DNA from: Pedobacter kyonggii
GTDB taxonomy: Bacteria; Bacteroidota; Bacteroidia; Sphingobacteriales; Sphingobacteriaceae
Reading direction: 5' to 3'
Length of the DNA: 64,000 nt
Assembly (NCBI RefSeq): GCF_004310665.1
Contig: NZ_SIXF01000004.1
Location: forward strand, 89,742 to 153,741
Shown here: positions 33,037 through 42,318 of the stretch, piece after piece
How the letters are laid out: each line of letters starts with the position of its first letter
How positions within the stretch are numbered: position 1 is the first letter of the stretch
Made by a program: the position numbers and the translations under genes
The notes under the pieces: model-generated
The model's input: the letters and a program-made list of their open reading frames with translations, nothing else
Database searches by the model: none
Told to the model about the DNA's origin: nothing

Positions 33037-36000
33037 CTATCCTTTGTTTTCAATCCACTTGCGTGCATTCACAAAGGCTTCCATCCATGGCGAAACTTCA
33101 TCTTTACGGCCTTGTGGGTAATTTGCCCAGTGCCATTGGAACAATGAACGCTCAATGTGCGGCATCATAACCAGGTGGCGGCCAGTTTCATCACATAACA
33201 TTGCAGTATTATAATCTGATCCATTCGGACTGGCCGGATAGGTTTCGTAAGCATATTTGGCTACGATTTTATATTTATCTTCTGCGTATGGCAATGAGAA
33301 TCTTCCTTCACCATGCGATACCCAAACGCCTAACGTGCTTCCTGCCAGTGTAGATAACATGACCGAATTGTTTTCTTGTAAGGTTAAAGATGTGAAAATA
33401 CTTTCGTGCTTGCCACTTTTGTTGTGGAGCATTTTAGGTTTTTCTTCATGGTCTTTATTAATTAAGCCCAGCTCTACAAATAACTGGCAACCATTACAAA
33501 CCCCAACAGATAAGGTATCAGGGCGGGCAAAGAATTTTTCTAATGCTACCCTTGCTTTTTCGTTGTATAAAAATGCACCAGCCCAACCTTTGGCCGATCC
33601 TAAAACATCAGAGTTAGAGAAACCACCAACTGCACCTATAAACTGAATGTCTTCTAAAGTTTCTCTTCCGGTGATTAAATCGGTCATGTGTACATCTTTC
33701 ACATCAAAACCTGCCAAATACATGGCATTGGCCAGTTCACGCTCAGAGTTACTTCCTTTTTCGCGGATAATGGCTGCTTTTGGTCGTGGTTTGGTGGAGT
33801 CGATTACAGGTTTCTTTCCGTCAAAAGTTGTTGGGAAGGTATAATTTAAAACCTGGTTTTTATAATTGTCGTAACGTTCTTTTGCCAATCCGTTACCGGT
33901 TTGTTTGCTATCTAATAAGTATGAAGTTTTAAACCAAACATCACGTAAGTGGTCGACATCGAAACTGAAACTTTCTGAAGCATTTTTAACTTCCAGTTTA
34001 GCTGATAAAGTTACTTCACCAATTTTGTGGAAAGCAACGCCGGCCTGAGCAAAGGTTTCTTCAACTGAAGCATCAGCCTGGAAAACGATACCAATGTTCT
34101 CTGCAAATAATACTTTAATGCTATCGGTTTCTGCCAATGAAGACAAATCAATCGAAGCGCCTAAATCGCGGTCGGCAAAACACATTTCCAATAAGGTTGT
34201 AATTAAACCACCACTACCAATATCATGACCCGCCTGGATTTTGTCAGCTTTAATTAATCGCTGAAGCGTATTAAAAGCCGTTTTAAATTGATCAGCACCT
34301 TTAACATCAGGTGTTTCTGTACCGATTTTGTTTAAAATCTGTGCAAAAGATGAACCACCTAATTTGTAGGTATCGTTAGAAAGGTTGATGTAATAAATCG
34401 ATCCACCATTTTTTTGAAGCACCGGCTCAACCACTTTAGTAATATCGTCGCAATTTGCTCCGGCAGAAATAATTACCGTTCCCGGTGCAATTACATCACC
34501 ATCTTTGTATTTCTGTTTCATCGATAACGAATCTTTTCCGGTTGGGATATTGATTCCTAAATCGATGGCAAAATCTGAACAGGCTTTTACCGCTGCATAT
34601 AAACGGGCATCTTCGCCTTCGTTTTTACAGGCCCACATCCAGTTGGCAGAAAGTGAAACACTTTTTAAGCCATCTTTTAGGGGTGCCCAAACAATATTTG
34701 ATAGTGATTCTGCAATCGCATTGCGGCTACCTGCTGCAGGATCAATCAAGGCCGAAAGTGGTGCATGGCCAACTGAAGTGGCTATTCCTTCTTTCCCCTG
34801 AAAATCTAAAGCCATTACACCACAGTTATTCAATGGCAATTGTAACGGACCTGCACATTGCTGTTTGGCTACGCGGCCACCCACGCAACGGTCTACTTTA
34901 TTGGTTAACCAATCTTTAGCTGCAACCGCTTCTAATTGAAGCACTTGTTCTAAATAGGTGTTTAATTCGTTGTTGTTATAGGTTACAGCTTCGTACTTAC
35001 GATCGATGGTTTGATCGTCCATTACGATTTTTGGTGAACTGCCAAACATGGCGGCCAATTCGAAATCCATAGGTTTTAAACCTGTTGTTGCAGATTTAAA
35101 GGTAAAACGGTGATCGCCGGTTACTTTACCTACGGTATACATTGGCGAGCGTTCGCGGTCTGCTATTTTTTGTAAGGTTTCGATATGCTCGTTGCCGATT
35201 ACCAAACCCATTCTTTCCTGCGATTCGTTTCCGATAATTTCTTTAGCCGAAAGGGTAGGGTCGCCCACTGGTAATTTATCAAGGTCTATTAAACCACCGG
35301 TTTCTTCAACCAGTTCTGATAAACAGTTTAAGTGACCGCCTGCACCGTGATCGTGGATAGAGATAATCGAATTGTGATCGCTTTCTACCATGCCCCGCAC
35401 CGCATTTGCAGCACGTTTTTGCATTTCAGGATTTGATCTCTGGATCGCATTTAATTCGATTCCGCTTCCATGCTGACCAGTATCTGCCGAGGAAACCGCT
35501 GCACCACCCATCCCGATTCTATAATTTTCTCCACCCAGAATAACGATATTATCGCCTTCTTGTGGTTTAAGTTTTTGTGCCTGACTGGCTTTACCATAAC
35601 CTATACCGCCTGCAAGCATAATTACTTTATCGAAACCTAGTTTTCTGGAATCTTCTTCGTGTTCGAAAGTTAAAACCGAACCAGTAATAAGCGGTTGACC
35701 GAATTTATTTCCAAAATCTGTAGCACCGTTTGATGCTTTGATCAGGATATCCATCGGGGTTTGGTATAACCATTGTCTTTCCTCAACACCTTTTTCCCAA
35801 GCGCGGTTATCTTCTAAACGCGAAAGCGCAGTCATGTAAACGGCAGTTCCTGCCAAAGGCAACGAACCTTGTCCACCTGCTAAACGGTCTCTGATTTCGC
35901 CTCCTGAACCAGTTGCTGCGCCATTAAAAGGCTCAACTGTGGTGGGGAAATTATGTGTTTCTGCTTTTAATGAGATGACCGATTCGAAATCGCTTGTGGT

Positions 36001-36699
36001 ATAATAATCAGGTTCATCGGCACGTTTAGGGGCAAATTGCTGCACTTTCGGGCCTTTGATAAAAGCTACGTTATCTTTATAGGCCGAAACAATATCGTTA
36101 GGGTTTTCTTCGGATGTTTTGCGGATCAGTTTAAACAAAGAAGTAGGCTGTTCTACGCCATCGATTACAAATTTGCCATTGAAAATTTTATGGCGGCAGT
36201 GTTCCGAATTTACCTGAGAGAAACCAAAAACTTCAGAATCGGTTAACGGTCTTTCTAATTTTTGCGCTAAAGTATTTAAGTACTCAACTTCTTCATCGCT
36301 TAAAGAAAGCCCTTCTTGTTTGTTATAAGCGGCAATATCGGTGATTTCTAAAATCGGTTCAGGTTTGATGTTGATGGTATATACCTCCTGATCGAGCCTA
36401 TCGTATTTTTGAGAAAGCATCGGGTCGTAATCAGCAAAACTTTCGTCAACCTGCTTAAATTCTTCAATCCTGATGATTCCCTGCATGTCCATGTTTTGGG
36501 TAATCTCTACCGCATTGGTACTCCATGGAGTAATCATTGCTGCTCTTGGTCCAACGAAAAAGCCTGTTAGCGCCTTTTCTTGCGAGATTTTGGCACCGCC
36601 AAATAACCATTCAAGTTTAGTAATATCAGTAGTAGAAAGCGCTTTGTCTGTTTGTAAAACAAAAATCGCCTGCGATTGACTAAGGAAGAAATGAATCAT
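33037..36699 (-). CDS. purL: Phosphoribosylformylglycinamidine synthase (large, single-chain)
   Basis: The start is taken at ATG 36699 (M-I-H-F-F-L-S-Q-S-Q-A-I-F); the frame upstream has only a TTG. The protein has 1220 residues, the size of the proteobacterial-type fused FGAM synthase. The N-terminal PurS-like domain is followed by linker and synthetase domains (S-E-H-C-R-H-K-I-F, T-H-N-F-P-T-T-V-E-P-F-N-G-A, G-A-G-G-H-L-N). The C-terminal class I glutaminase domain has nucleophile C1068 (G-V-C-N-G-C-Q) and H1181/E1183 (P-H-I-E). It makes FGAM from FGAR, glutamine and ATP, the step before PurM. A TATTTTTG box lies 19 bases upstream of the ATG. Confidence 0.96.
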   Translation of the reverse strand: MIHFFLSQSQAIFVLQTDKALSTTDITKLEWLFGGAKISQEKALTGFFVGPRAAMITPWSTNAVEITQNMDMQGIIRIEEFKQVDESFADYDPMLSQKYDRLDQEVYTINIKPEPILEITDIAAYNKQEGLSLSDEEVEYLNTLAQKLERPLTDSEVFGFSQVNSEHCRHKIFNGKFVIDGVEQPTSLFKLIRKTSEENPNDIVSAYKDNVAFIKGPKVQQFAPKRADEPDYYTTSDFESVISLKAETHNFPTTVEPFNGAATGSGGEIRDRLAGGQGSLPLAGTAVYMTALSRLEDNRAWEKGVEERQWLYQTPMDILIKASNGATDFGNKFGQPLITGSVLTFEHEEDSRKLGFDKVIMLAGGIGYGKASQAQKLKPQEGDNIVILGGENYRIGMGGAAVSSADTGQHGSGIELNAIQRSNPEMQKRAANAVRGMVESDHNSIISIHDHGAGGHLNCLSELVEETGGLIDLDKLPVGDPTLSAKEIIGNESQERMGLVIGNEHIETLQKIADRERSPMYTVGKVTGDHRFTFKSATTGLKPMDFELAAMFGSSPKIVMDDQTIDRKYEAVTYNNNELNTYLEQVLQLEAVAAKDWLTNKVDRCVGGRVAKQQCAGPLQLPLNNCGVMALDFQGKEGIATSVGHAPLSALIDPAAGSRNAIAESLSNIVWAPLKDGLKSVSLSANWMWACKNEGEDARLYAAVKACSDFAIDLGINIPTGKDSLSMKQKYKDGDVIAPGTVIISAGANCDDITKVVEPVLQKNGGSIYYINLSNDTYKLGGSSFAQILNKIGTETPDVKGADQFKTAFNTLQRLIKADKIQAGHDIGSGGLITTLLEMCFADRDLGASIDLSSLAETDSIKVLFAENIGIVFQADASVEETFAQAGVAFHKIGEVTLSAKLEVKNASESFSFDVDHLRDVWFKTSYLLDSKQTGNGLAKERYDNYKNQVLNYTFPTTFDGKKPVIDSTKPRPKAAIIREKGSNSERELANAMYLAGFDVKDVHMTDLITGRETLEDIQFIGAVGGFSNSDVLGSAKGWAGAFLYNEKARVALEKFFARPDTLSVGVCNGCQLFVELGLINKDHEEKPKMLHNKSGKHESIFTSLTLQENNSVMLSTLAGSTLGVWVSHGEGRFSLPYAEDKYKIVAKYAYETYPASPNGSDYNTAMLCDETGRHLVMMPHIERSLFQWHWANYPQGRKDEVSPWMEAFVNARKWIENKG

Positions 36700-36717
36700 G
36701 CTTTTTTTTTGAAGTTG

Positions 36718-36725
36718 CAAAAATA
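36718..36725 (-). promoter_or_regulatory. -7 promoter box of purL
   Basis: TATTTTTG on the minus strand, 18 bases before the ATG at 36699. Confidence 0.5.
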
Positions 36726-36759
36726 GCTTTTTTATATGAAAAAACTGGTGTGATTACAG

Positions 36760-36958
36760 GATTGAATAAGAGAATTTTGAATGATTGAATGTCAAAATAT
36801 AATGATCGAATGAGAGAATTATTAAATGAGAGAATGGCTGGTGATAGAATGAGTAAATTTTGAATGAGTGAATGTTGAAATAATTATTGATTGATTCAAT
36901 TATAGAATGTGCAATTTTGTCTAAACGCTAACTCACTCATTTACTCATTCAAAATTCA
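36760..36958. repeat. Low-complexity GAATGA-rich intergenic repeat
   Basis: Degenerate GAATGA/GAGAATT/GAATGAGTG units run along the plus strand. Near 36925-36955 the complement (CTCACTCATTTACTCATTC) appears, so the stretch can fold back. It lies between the divergent purL and VOC genes. Confidence 0.6.
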
Positions 36959-36968
36959 GTCATTATTT

Positions 36969-37349
36969 ATGCTTCGCATCCATCACATTGCCATTATCTG
37001 TTCTGATTACGAAAAATCGAAAGATTTTTACGTGAATAAACTAGGTTTTACCGTTTTGGCAGAGGTTTACCGGACTGAAAGGAAATCGTATAAATTAGAT
37101 CTTGCCGTTAATGGCGTATATCAGATCGAGCTATTTTCTTTCGAAAACCCTCCTTCAAGGCCATCGCGACCAGAAGCGCAGGGTTTACGTCATCTGGCTT
37201 TTGAAGTTGATGATATTGAAAAAGAGATTTCGCGTTTAAATGATCATAGTATTATTACCGAGCCGATCCGTATTGATGAGTTTACTGATAAACGGTTTAC
37301 TTTTTTTGCTGATCCTGATGGTTTGCCTTTAGAGTTGTACGAAAAATAG
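36969..37349 (+). CDS. YaeR-like VOC family protein (glyoxalase fold)
   Basis: The start is set at ATG 36969 (M-L-R-I-H-H-I-A-I-I-C-S-D-Y), giving 126 residues, the size of a single VOC module; an upstream GTG extension is not supported. Family metal-site residues are H5/H6, the E in Q-I-E-L-F-S-F, the H in G-L-R-H-L-A-F and E122 in L-P-L-E-L-Y-E. The strings V-N-G-V-Y-Q-I-E-L-F-S-F and F-F-A-D-P-D-G-L-P-L-E-L-Y-E closely follow E. coli YaeR (GloA2). Role in the cell is not established; a lyase or dioxygenase-like metal reaction is possible. Confidence 0.88.
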   Translation: MLRIHHIAIICSDYEKSKDFYVNKLGFTVLAEVYRTERKSYKLDLAVNGVYQIELFSFENPPSRPSRPEAQGLRHLAFEVDDIEKEISRLNDHSIITEPIRIDEFTDKRFTFFADPDGLPLELYEK

Positions 37350-37380
37350 AATTTTTATATCTAAAAATATAAGCCTCAAA

Positions 37381-37899
37381 ATGAAAAAAATGCTCTTGAT
37401 TGGTGGATTGATCTATTCTTTTATTAATACACGTGCACAATCTCAAATTAAATATACGGCTAAAGTTGAAACTGGGTACCAGTTTTTCCTTTCCAGGCCT
37501 GTAAGGTATGATATTGGTGAAGGTTGGTTGGGTTATCAGCTTGGGGGAAAACCTAATGGGGTAGATTTAAGTTTAATTAACGGCATAAGTTTTAAGAATA
37601 ACCTTCGATTAGGTTTAGGTGTGTCCTATCTAAATTATGAGCGGATTAATGGTTATGCTGTTTTTGGTGATTTGGAGTATGTCACAGCAAAGGCTAAAAT
37701 TTCTCCATTATTTAATCTGAAAATAGGAAGAAGTCATATTAACAATCAATACACAAATGGTTCTACTGAAACGTTTGTTGATATTAGTGGTGGCGTTGAA
37801 CATAAAGTAGGGAAAAAACTAAACCTTCAGTATAAGGCGGGCTTCAGGTTTGTCCACCAATCTATTTTTCTTCCCATTAGGATAGGCGTGAGATTGTAA
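37381..37899 (+). CDS. Putative small outer-membrane beta-barrel protein
   Basis: The 172-residue protein starts with a signal peptide (K-K-M-L-L-I-G-G-L-I-Y-S-F-I-N, cleavage near R-A-Q-S). The rest alternates hydrophobic and polar residues with many Gly and Tyr, ending I-R-I-G-V-R-L, as in 8-stranded outer-membrane barrels. I do not recognise a specific family. It is followed 7 bases later by the TrmN6-like gene, so the two may be co-transcribed, without an obvious functional link. Confidence 0.65.
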   Translation: MKKMLLIGGLIYSFINTRAQSQIKYTAKVETGYQFFLSRPVRYDIGEGWLGYQLGGKPNGVDLSLINGISFKNNLRLGLGVSYLNYERINGYAVFGDLEYVTAKAKISPLFNLKIGRSHINNQYTNGSTETFVDISGGVEHKVGKKLNLQYKAGFRFVHQSIFLPIRIGVRL

Positions 37900-37906
37900 T
37901 CGTAAT

Positions 37907-38608
37907 ATGAGTATTTTCAAGTTCAAACAATTTGAAGTCGATCAAACAGGCTGCGCCATGAGGATTAATACCGATGGCGTGTTGCTTGGCGCAACAGTTA
38001 GTCATCCCTCACCGAGGTTGATATTAGATATTGGAACGGGAACCGGTGTAATTGCCTTGATGCTGGCGCAGCGTTTTCCAGATGCAAGAATACATGCTGT
38101 AGAAATCGATGAACAGGCCGCACAAACTGCAGGAAAGAATTTTCAATTATCAGTTTTCAGTGAGCGGTTAACCATTAACCATATATCAATTGAACAGTAT
38201 AAGTATGTTCAGCAATTCGATCTGATTGTCTCTAATCCACCCTTTTTTGTGAATGATTTAAAAAGTGAAGCGTTTAGGAAAGGCATAGCCCGGCATGCAG
38301 ATGAAGACTTTTTTAGCATGCTCATTAAAAAATCGAGTGGGTTATTGGCAGATGAAGGTATGATTTGGTTGATCCTTCCGGTGAAACAGGCCGATGAAGT
38401 GATCGATATTGCATCTCAATATGATTTGTGGCTAAAGGAGCGGATCCATATCCATTCTGACGAAAGTAAGCCAACCTTCAGGCAGATGATCTGTTTGAAA
38501 AAAGGTAAAGCGGTTTTGAAGGAAAATGATTTTTATATTTATGAATCTTTAAAAGAGCATACAGCAGCTTATAAAGAATTGCTGAAGGATTTTTTCCTTG
38601 CCTTCTAG
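37907..38608 (+). CDS. tRNA1(Val) (adenine(37)-N6)-methyltransferase-like protein
   Basis: This 233-residue class I SAM-dependent methyltransferase has motif I D-I-G-T-G-T-G-V-I-A (41-50), an acidic E67 binding SAM ribose, and the N6-adenine motif N-P-P-F at 110-113 (V-S-N-P-P-F-F-V-N-D). The N-terminal F-K-F-K-Q-F-E-V and C-A-M-R-I-N-T-D-G-V segment matches TrmN6/YfiC. The enzyme family methylates A37 of tRNA-Val in E. coli; the target here is inferred. It lacks long extensions. Confidence 0.88.
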   Translation: MSIFKFKQFEVDQTGCAMRINTDGVLLGATVSHPSPRLILDIGTGTGVIALMLAQRFPDARIHAVEIDEQAAQTAGKNFQLSVFSERLTINHISIEQYKYVQQFDLIVSNPPFFVNDLKSEAFRKGIARHADEDFFSMLIKKSSGLLADEGMIWLILPVKQADEVIDIASQYDLWLKERIHIHSDESKPTFRQMICLKKGKAVLKENDFYIYESLKEHTAAYKELLKDFFLAF

Positions 38609-38797
38609 CTTATGGTTTTTGAATGGATAGAGGGTAGGGAACAATGGTAACATTGTATAATCGCTGTGGTGTTTTTTTATAATATTTAACCACCATTTTT
38701 AAAAGATTTGTCAATCGTTGGCAGATTTGTTTTAGCAAAAAGTGGTCGAAAGATTTTGCCAGTCCTGTAAATTACGGGGCACAATTAAGTTTACATA

Positions 38798-39289
38798 ATG
38801 AAAAAAATAGGATTAATTTCTGATACCCATGGCTTTTTAGATGATGCGGTTTTTAAACACTTCGAAGGTGTAGATGAAATTTGGCATGCCGGAGATTTCG
38901 GTCCTAACGTAGCCGAGCCTTTGGCAGCGTTTAAACCTTTGCGTGGCGTGTTCGGAAATATAGATGATAGTGCGATTAGAGCTGAGTTTCCAGAGCAAAA
39001 TCGATTTAGCTGCGAAAGGGTTGATGTTTGGATGACGCATATAGGTGGATACCCAGGAAGATATTCATCTTATGTTAAGCCAGAAATATACACTAACCCT
39101 CCGAGATTATTTATTACAGGGCATTCGCATATTTTAAAAGTAATGTTCGATGAAAAAATAAAATGTCTGCATATAAACCCCGGTGCGGCAGGAAAAAACG
39201 GTTGGCACAAAGTGAGAACCCTCATCCGTTTTTGCATAACTGATGAAAATATTCATACCTTAGAGGTTATAGAGTTATCGGGTAGATAA
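38798..39289 (+). CDS. Metallophosphoesterase (YfcE/MJ0936-type)
   Basis: The 163-residue calcineurin-like phosphoesterase carries all five motifs: G-L-I-S-D-T-H-G (D9, H11), [20 protein letters not shown] and T-G-H-S-H. It would bind two metal ions and hydrolyse phosphodiesters; the physiological substrate is unknown. It ends 19 bases before fbp, so the two may share a transcript. Confidence 0.92.
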   Translation: MKKIGLISDTHGFLDDAVFKHFEGVDEIWHAGDFGPNVAEPLAAFKPLRGVFGNIDDSAIRAEFPEQNRFSCERVDVWMTHIGGYPGRYSSYVKPEIYTNPPRLFITGHSHILKVMFDEKIKCLHINPGAAGKNGWHKVRTLIRFCITDENIHTLEVIELSGR

Positions 39290-39308
39290 TGTAAAATATA
39301 CACTAAGT

Positions 39309-40388
39309 ATGGTTTGTGGCGTTAAAACACTAGGACAATTTATTATAGAAAAACAGGCAGATTTTCCATATGCTAAAGGCGAACTTTCGAGGTTATTAAG
39401 GGATATTGGTATAGCTGCAAAAATTGTAAACCGCGAAATTAATAAAGCGGGTTTGGTTGATATTTTAGGCGATATGGGAACCACCAATATTCAGGGTGAA
39501 GAACAAAAAAAGCTGGATGTTTATGCTGATGAACAGTTTATTGCTGCGCTAACCAGTGGTGGCGAATGCTGTATTGTTGCTACCGAAGAAGAAGATGAAA
39601 TTATCCATATCGAATCGCCGGTTTCTCAAAACGCCAAATATATTGTCTGTATCGATCCTTTAGATGGTTCATCCAATACTGATGTAAATGTTGCTGTAGG
39701 GACAATTTTTTCTATTTACCGCAGAAAATCGATTGATGGCAGAGCCAGTATAACGGATGTGTTGCAAAAAGGTACCGAACAGGTGGCTGCGGGCTACATT
39801 ATTTATGGTTCTTCAACCATGTTGGTTTATACCACTGGGAAGGGTGTTAACGGTTTTACATTAGACCCATCAATTGGTGAATTTTGTCTTTCTCACCCCC
39901 AGATGAAAATACCTGAAACAGGTTATATGTATTCGGTAAACGAAGGCAATTATGTTCACTTTCCTGATGGCGTTAAAAAGTACATCAAATACTGTCAGGT
40001 AGAGGATGAGGCCACTAAACGCCCTTATACATCGCGTTATATTGGTTCGATGGTTGGCGACATCCACCGGAATTTAATTAAAGGTGGAATTTATATTTAC
40101 CCAACCACCTCGCGCTCACCTAATGGAAAATTAAGATTATTGTACGAATGTAACCCGATGTCTTTTATTATTGAGCAGGCTGGGGGCAAAGCCAGCACAG
40201 GTTTTGATCGTATACTCGAAATTGAACCTACTGAGTTGCATCAAAGGGTTCCGATTTTTATCGGCTCCAAAAAAATGGTAGAAAAAGCTGAAGAAATGAT
40301 GCTACTTTACACTGCAAAATCAATCTCGGTTGAGGCCAAGGTAGCAGCCAAACTGGAAGATCTAAATGTAATCGGTGGGATAGATTAA
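39309..40388 (+). CDS. fbp: Class 1 fructose-1,6-bisphosphatase
   Basis: This 359-residue gluconeogenic enzyme converts fructose-1,6-bisphosphate to fructose-6-phosphate. Metal-site residues are visible: E93/E94 (A-T-E-E-E-D-E), D116 and D119 in [11 protein letters not shown], and the substrate-loop [12 protein letters not shown]-terminal E-Q-A-G-G-K-A-S segment is also typical. Length is close to the family norm. The stop codon overlaps the convergent rnhA stop by 4 bases. Confidence 0.95.
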   Translation: MVCGVKTLGQFIIEKQADFPYAKGELSRLLRDIGIAAKIVNREINKAGLVDILGDMGTTNIQGEEQKKLDVYADEQFIAALTSGGECCIVATEEEDEIIHIESPVSQNAKYIVCIDPLDGSSNTDVNVAVGTIFSIYRRKSIDGRASITDVLQKGTEQVAAGYIIYGSSTMLVYTTGKGVNGFTLDPSIGEFCLSHPQMKIPETGYMYSVNEGNYVHFPDGVKKYIKYCQVEDEATKRPYTSRYIGSMVGDIHRNLIKGGIYIYPTTSRSPNGKLRLLYECNPMSFIIEQAGGKASTGFDRILEIEPTELHQRVPIFIGSKKMVEKAEEMMLLYTAKSISVEAKVAAKLEDLNVIGGID

Positions 40389-40855
40389 AGCTGTGCTTTA
40401 CTTCTTTCTGCTTCAAAAAAAGTATCTATCGCTAAATTTTGCTTGTCTTGCGAAGCAAAAACAGCTAAACGGTCGCAACGCTCATTCTCCGGGTGATCGT
40501 TGTGACCTTTAATCCAGATGAATTTCACCTTGTGCAGTTTATATAGTTCCAGGAATCTCAACCAGAGGTCCTTGTTTTTTTTATCCTTAAAATTTTTGGT
40601 TACCCAGCCGAAGACCCATTTCTTCTCTACAGCATCTACCACATATTTCGAATCGGAATAAACAGTTACCTGCTGATTTAAGCTTTTTAATGCTTCTAAT
40701 CCTTTTATTACAGCCAATAATTCCATGCGGTTATTGGTGGTCATTCTAAAACCGCCACTTAATTCCTTATAGTGCTGTCCTGCCCTTAAAATTGTACCCC
40801 AACCACCTGGTCCTGGGTTTCCACTAGCTGCTCCGTCTGTATAAATTTCGATCAT
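40385..40855 (-). CDS. rnhA: Ribonuclease HI
   Basis: The 156-residue RNase HI degrades RNA in RNA-DNA hybrids. The catalytic acidic residues are D7 ([14 protein letters not shown]), E45 (M-E-L-L-A), D68 (Y-S-D-S-K-Y) and D128 (N-E-R-C-D), with H118 in the flexible loop (K-G-H-N-D-H). The basic protrusion is present around 76-95. Length matches the E. coli enzyme. It converges on fbp, with the stop codons overlapping by 4 bases. Confidence 0.95.
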   Translation of the reverse strand: MIEIYTDGAASGNPGPGGWGTILRAGQHYKELSGGFRMTTNNRMELLAVIKGLEALKSLNQQVTVYSDSKYVVDAVEKKWVFGWVTKNFKDKKNKDLWLRFLELYKLHKVKFIWIKGHNDHPENERCDRLAVFASQDKQNLAIDTFFEAERSKAQL

Positions 40856-40983
40856 AAACGCCGTAAAGTTATGTTTTTAGGTTTAAAATAGCTTGTTTTA
40901 TCTGCTTCTGAAACTTTTTTTCAATTTCAAATAATTGAATGTTAAGGAATTAAAAATTAGTTGTAAAAACTTTGAAAAAAATA

Positions 40984-41014
40984 TTTGCAAGAAATATTAA
41001 AAGTCGTACTTTTG
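40984..41014 (+). promoter_or_regulatory. Promoter of tRNA-His
   Basis: TTTG (40984-40987), a 19-base spacer and TACTTTTG (41007-41014) make a complete Bacteroidota -33/-7 promoter 17 bases before the tRNA. Confidence 0.75.
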
Positions 41015-41030
41015 TGACACTAAAAAATAC

Positions 41031-41105
41031 GGTGGCTGTAGCTCAGTTGGTTAGAGTATTGGTTTGTGGTGCCGAGGGTCGTGGGTTCGAGCCCCATCAG
41101 CCACC
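41031..41105 (+). tRNA. tRNA-His (anticodon GTG)
   Basis: The acceptor stem GTGGCTG pairs with CAGCCAC, with the extra G-1 at 41031 opposite C73 at 41105, the identity feature of tRNA-His. The anticodon arm T-T-G-G-T / G-C-C-G-A encloses GTG at 41066-41068. The T arm has GGTTCGA. CCA is not encoded. Confidence 0.97.
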
Positions 41106-41115
41106 CCGAAATTTT

Positions 41116-41145
41116 AAAGCAGTTCTTTTAAGAACTGCTTTTTTT
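41116..41145 (+). terminator. Rho-independent terminator of tRNA-His
   Basis: AAAGCAGTTCT and AGAACTGCTTT pair around a 4-base loop and are followed by a T-run, 10 bases past the tRNA. Confidence 0.88.
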
Positions 41146-41440
41146 GTTTAAAATATTTATTTACAGTCGATTATAAGCTATGTTTTCATAAGAAATACGG
41201 TTCGATGTTTTGATGTCAAAAAAGTTGATATATTCAAAAATGCTTTTGGAACGAATAGGCGTTGTTTTTGGTTCGATCCCCGTCATTGAGTGGCCTCGTA
41301 ACCTACTTTTTTGGTGCAAATAAAAAATAATTTAATTCTAATCCTCTGTTTTTTATAGTCAAACTGTTTTAAGTCAATTAATTGAAAAGGCGTTGGGTAG
41401 TCTTTATAGTTTACTTTTTTTAAATTCGTTTTTCGGTTTA
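41146..41440. other. Intergenic region, nothing firmly recognised
   Basis: AT-rich. Near 41268-41285 the string GGTTCGATCCCCGTC resembles the T-arm of a tRNA but has no pairing partner or acceptor stem, so it is not called as a tRNA. Confidence 0.4.
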
Positions 41441-42307
41441 TCAGCCTTTTGGACTTATCTCTGCTGAAATATAAAAAAGATTTTGAACTTTATTAAGGTT
41501 GGTTACCTCCGTGGGTGAATAACCAAATTGCTTTTTAAAGGCATAAGAAAAATGGGATAAGCTCTCAAAGCCAAGTTCTAAATAAATTGAAGTTGGTTTT
41601 TTGTTTTTCTTTTCAAGCTCATAGTGAGCCGCTGTAAGTCGTTTGTACTGTAACCATTGCCGTGGAGACATACCAAATGTTTTTAGAAAATCGCGTTTGA
41701 AACCAGCTAGGCTTCGTCCGGTCAATTTTGCAAATTTGGCAATGGGAACATTGAACCTGAAATTAGCTAGCATGAATTTTTCCAAATCAATTTTATGTGG
41801 TTCGGAAAAGTCGAAAAGAAAATTTTTAAGTTCTGGTTTTCCAAGCAGCAAAAGTTCAATTGCCTCTTTCACTTTTAAAATGCTTAGCGGGTTCTCAAGT
41901 GTTTTGGGTTCCTGTACATGAGGAAGCAACGAGTTGAAAAATCCTTTCAAATAGGCATTTTCAGGAAGAAGGATGTTTTTCTTGCCTTGGTATTTCGCGA
42001 CGCTATCCAGTTGTTTTTCAAGCGCATATTCCCTAAGTATTTCGTCTTTCAGAATAAACATCAAGGCATTATAGTATTCGTTATTTTTTGGCGTTTTGGT
42101 GGTTTTTACAAATTGGTGTTTTCTTACCAGATATACTTCGCCTGGTCTTGCAATAATTCTATCGCCAGAGGTTTCAAAAGTCATCTCACCCGAGAGTTGC
42201 AATAATAAAACACTTTCTACAAGCAGGTTATCATATTCTGTTATCTTAGCTGTAGCTAAAGAATAGACAATGGACTCTGAAAATAGGTGTTCTGTATGCT
42301 TTTTCAT
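41441..42307 (-). CDS. AraC-family transcriptional regulator
   Basis: The start is set at ATG 42307 (M-K-K-H-T-E-H-L-F-S-E-S-I-V-Y), 11 bases after the SDR stop codon; a longer ATG start at 42358 would overlap the SDR gene by 40 bases. The 288-residue protein has an N-terminal cupin-like effector region (R-P-G-E-V-Y-L-V-R). The C-terminal two-HTH AraC domain (about 185-280) has F-K-R-D-F-L-K-T-F-G-M-S-P-R-Q-W and S-H-F-S-Y-A-F-K-K-Q-F-G-Y-S-P. It is co-directional with the SDR gene and probably regulates it; the ligand is unknown. Confidence 0.88.
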   Translation of the reverse strand: MKKHTEHLFSESIVYSLATAKITEYDNLLVESVLLLQLSGEMTFETSGDRIIARPGEVYLVRKHQFVKTTKTPKNNEYYNALMFILKDEILREYALEKQLDSVAKYQGKKNILLPENAYLKGFFNSLLPHVQEPKTLENPLSILKVKEAIELLLLGKPELKNFLFDFSEPHKIDLEKFMLANFRFNVPIAKFAKLTGRSLAGFKRDFLKTFGMSPRQWLQYKRLTAAHYELEKKNKKPTSIYLELGFESLSHFSYAFKKQFGYSPTEVTNLNKVQNLFYISAEISPKG

Positions 42308-42318
42308 CTTTATAATTC

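Noticed and set aside
32814-33170. Short ORFs in both directions before purL
   Set aside because: They lie in REP-like repeat sequence or inside purL and show no protein-family features.
36700-36720. PurL start at a TTG at 36720
   Set aside because: Falls on the TATTTTTG promoter box; the ATG at 36699 gives the usual N-terminus.
41268-41285. tRNA T-arm-like string GGTTCGATCCCCGTC after tRNA-His
   Set aside because: No complementary stem, anticodon arm or acceptor stem around it; at most a decayed remnant.
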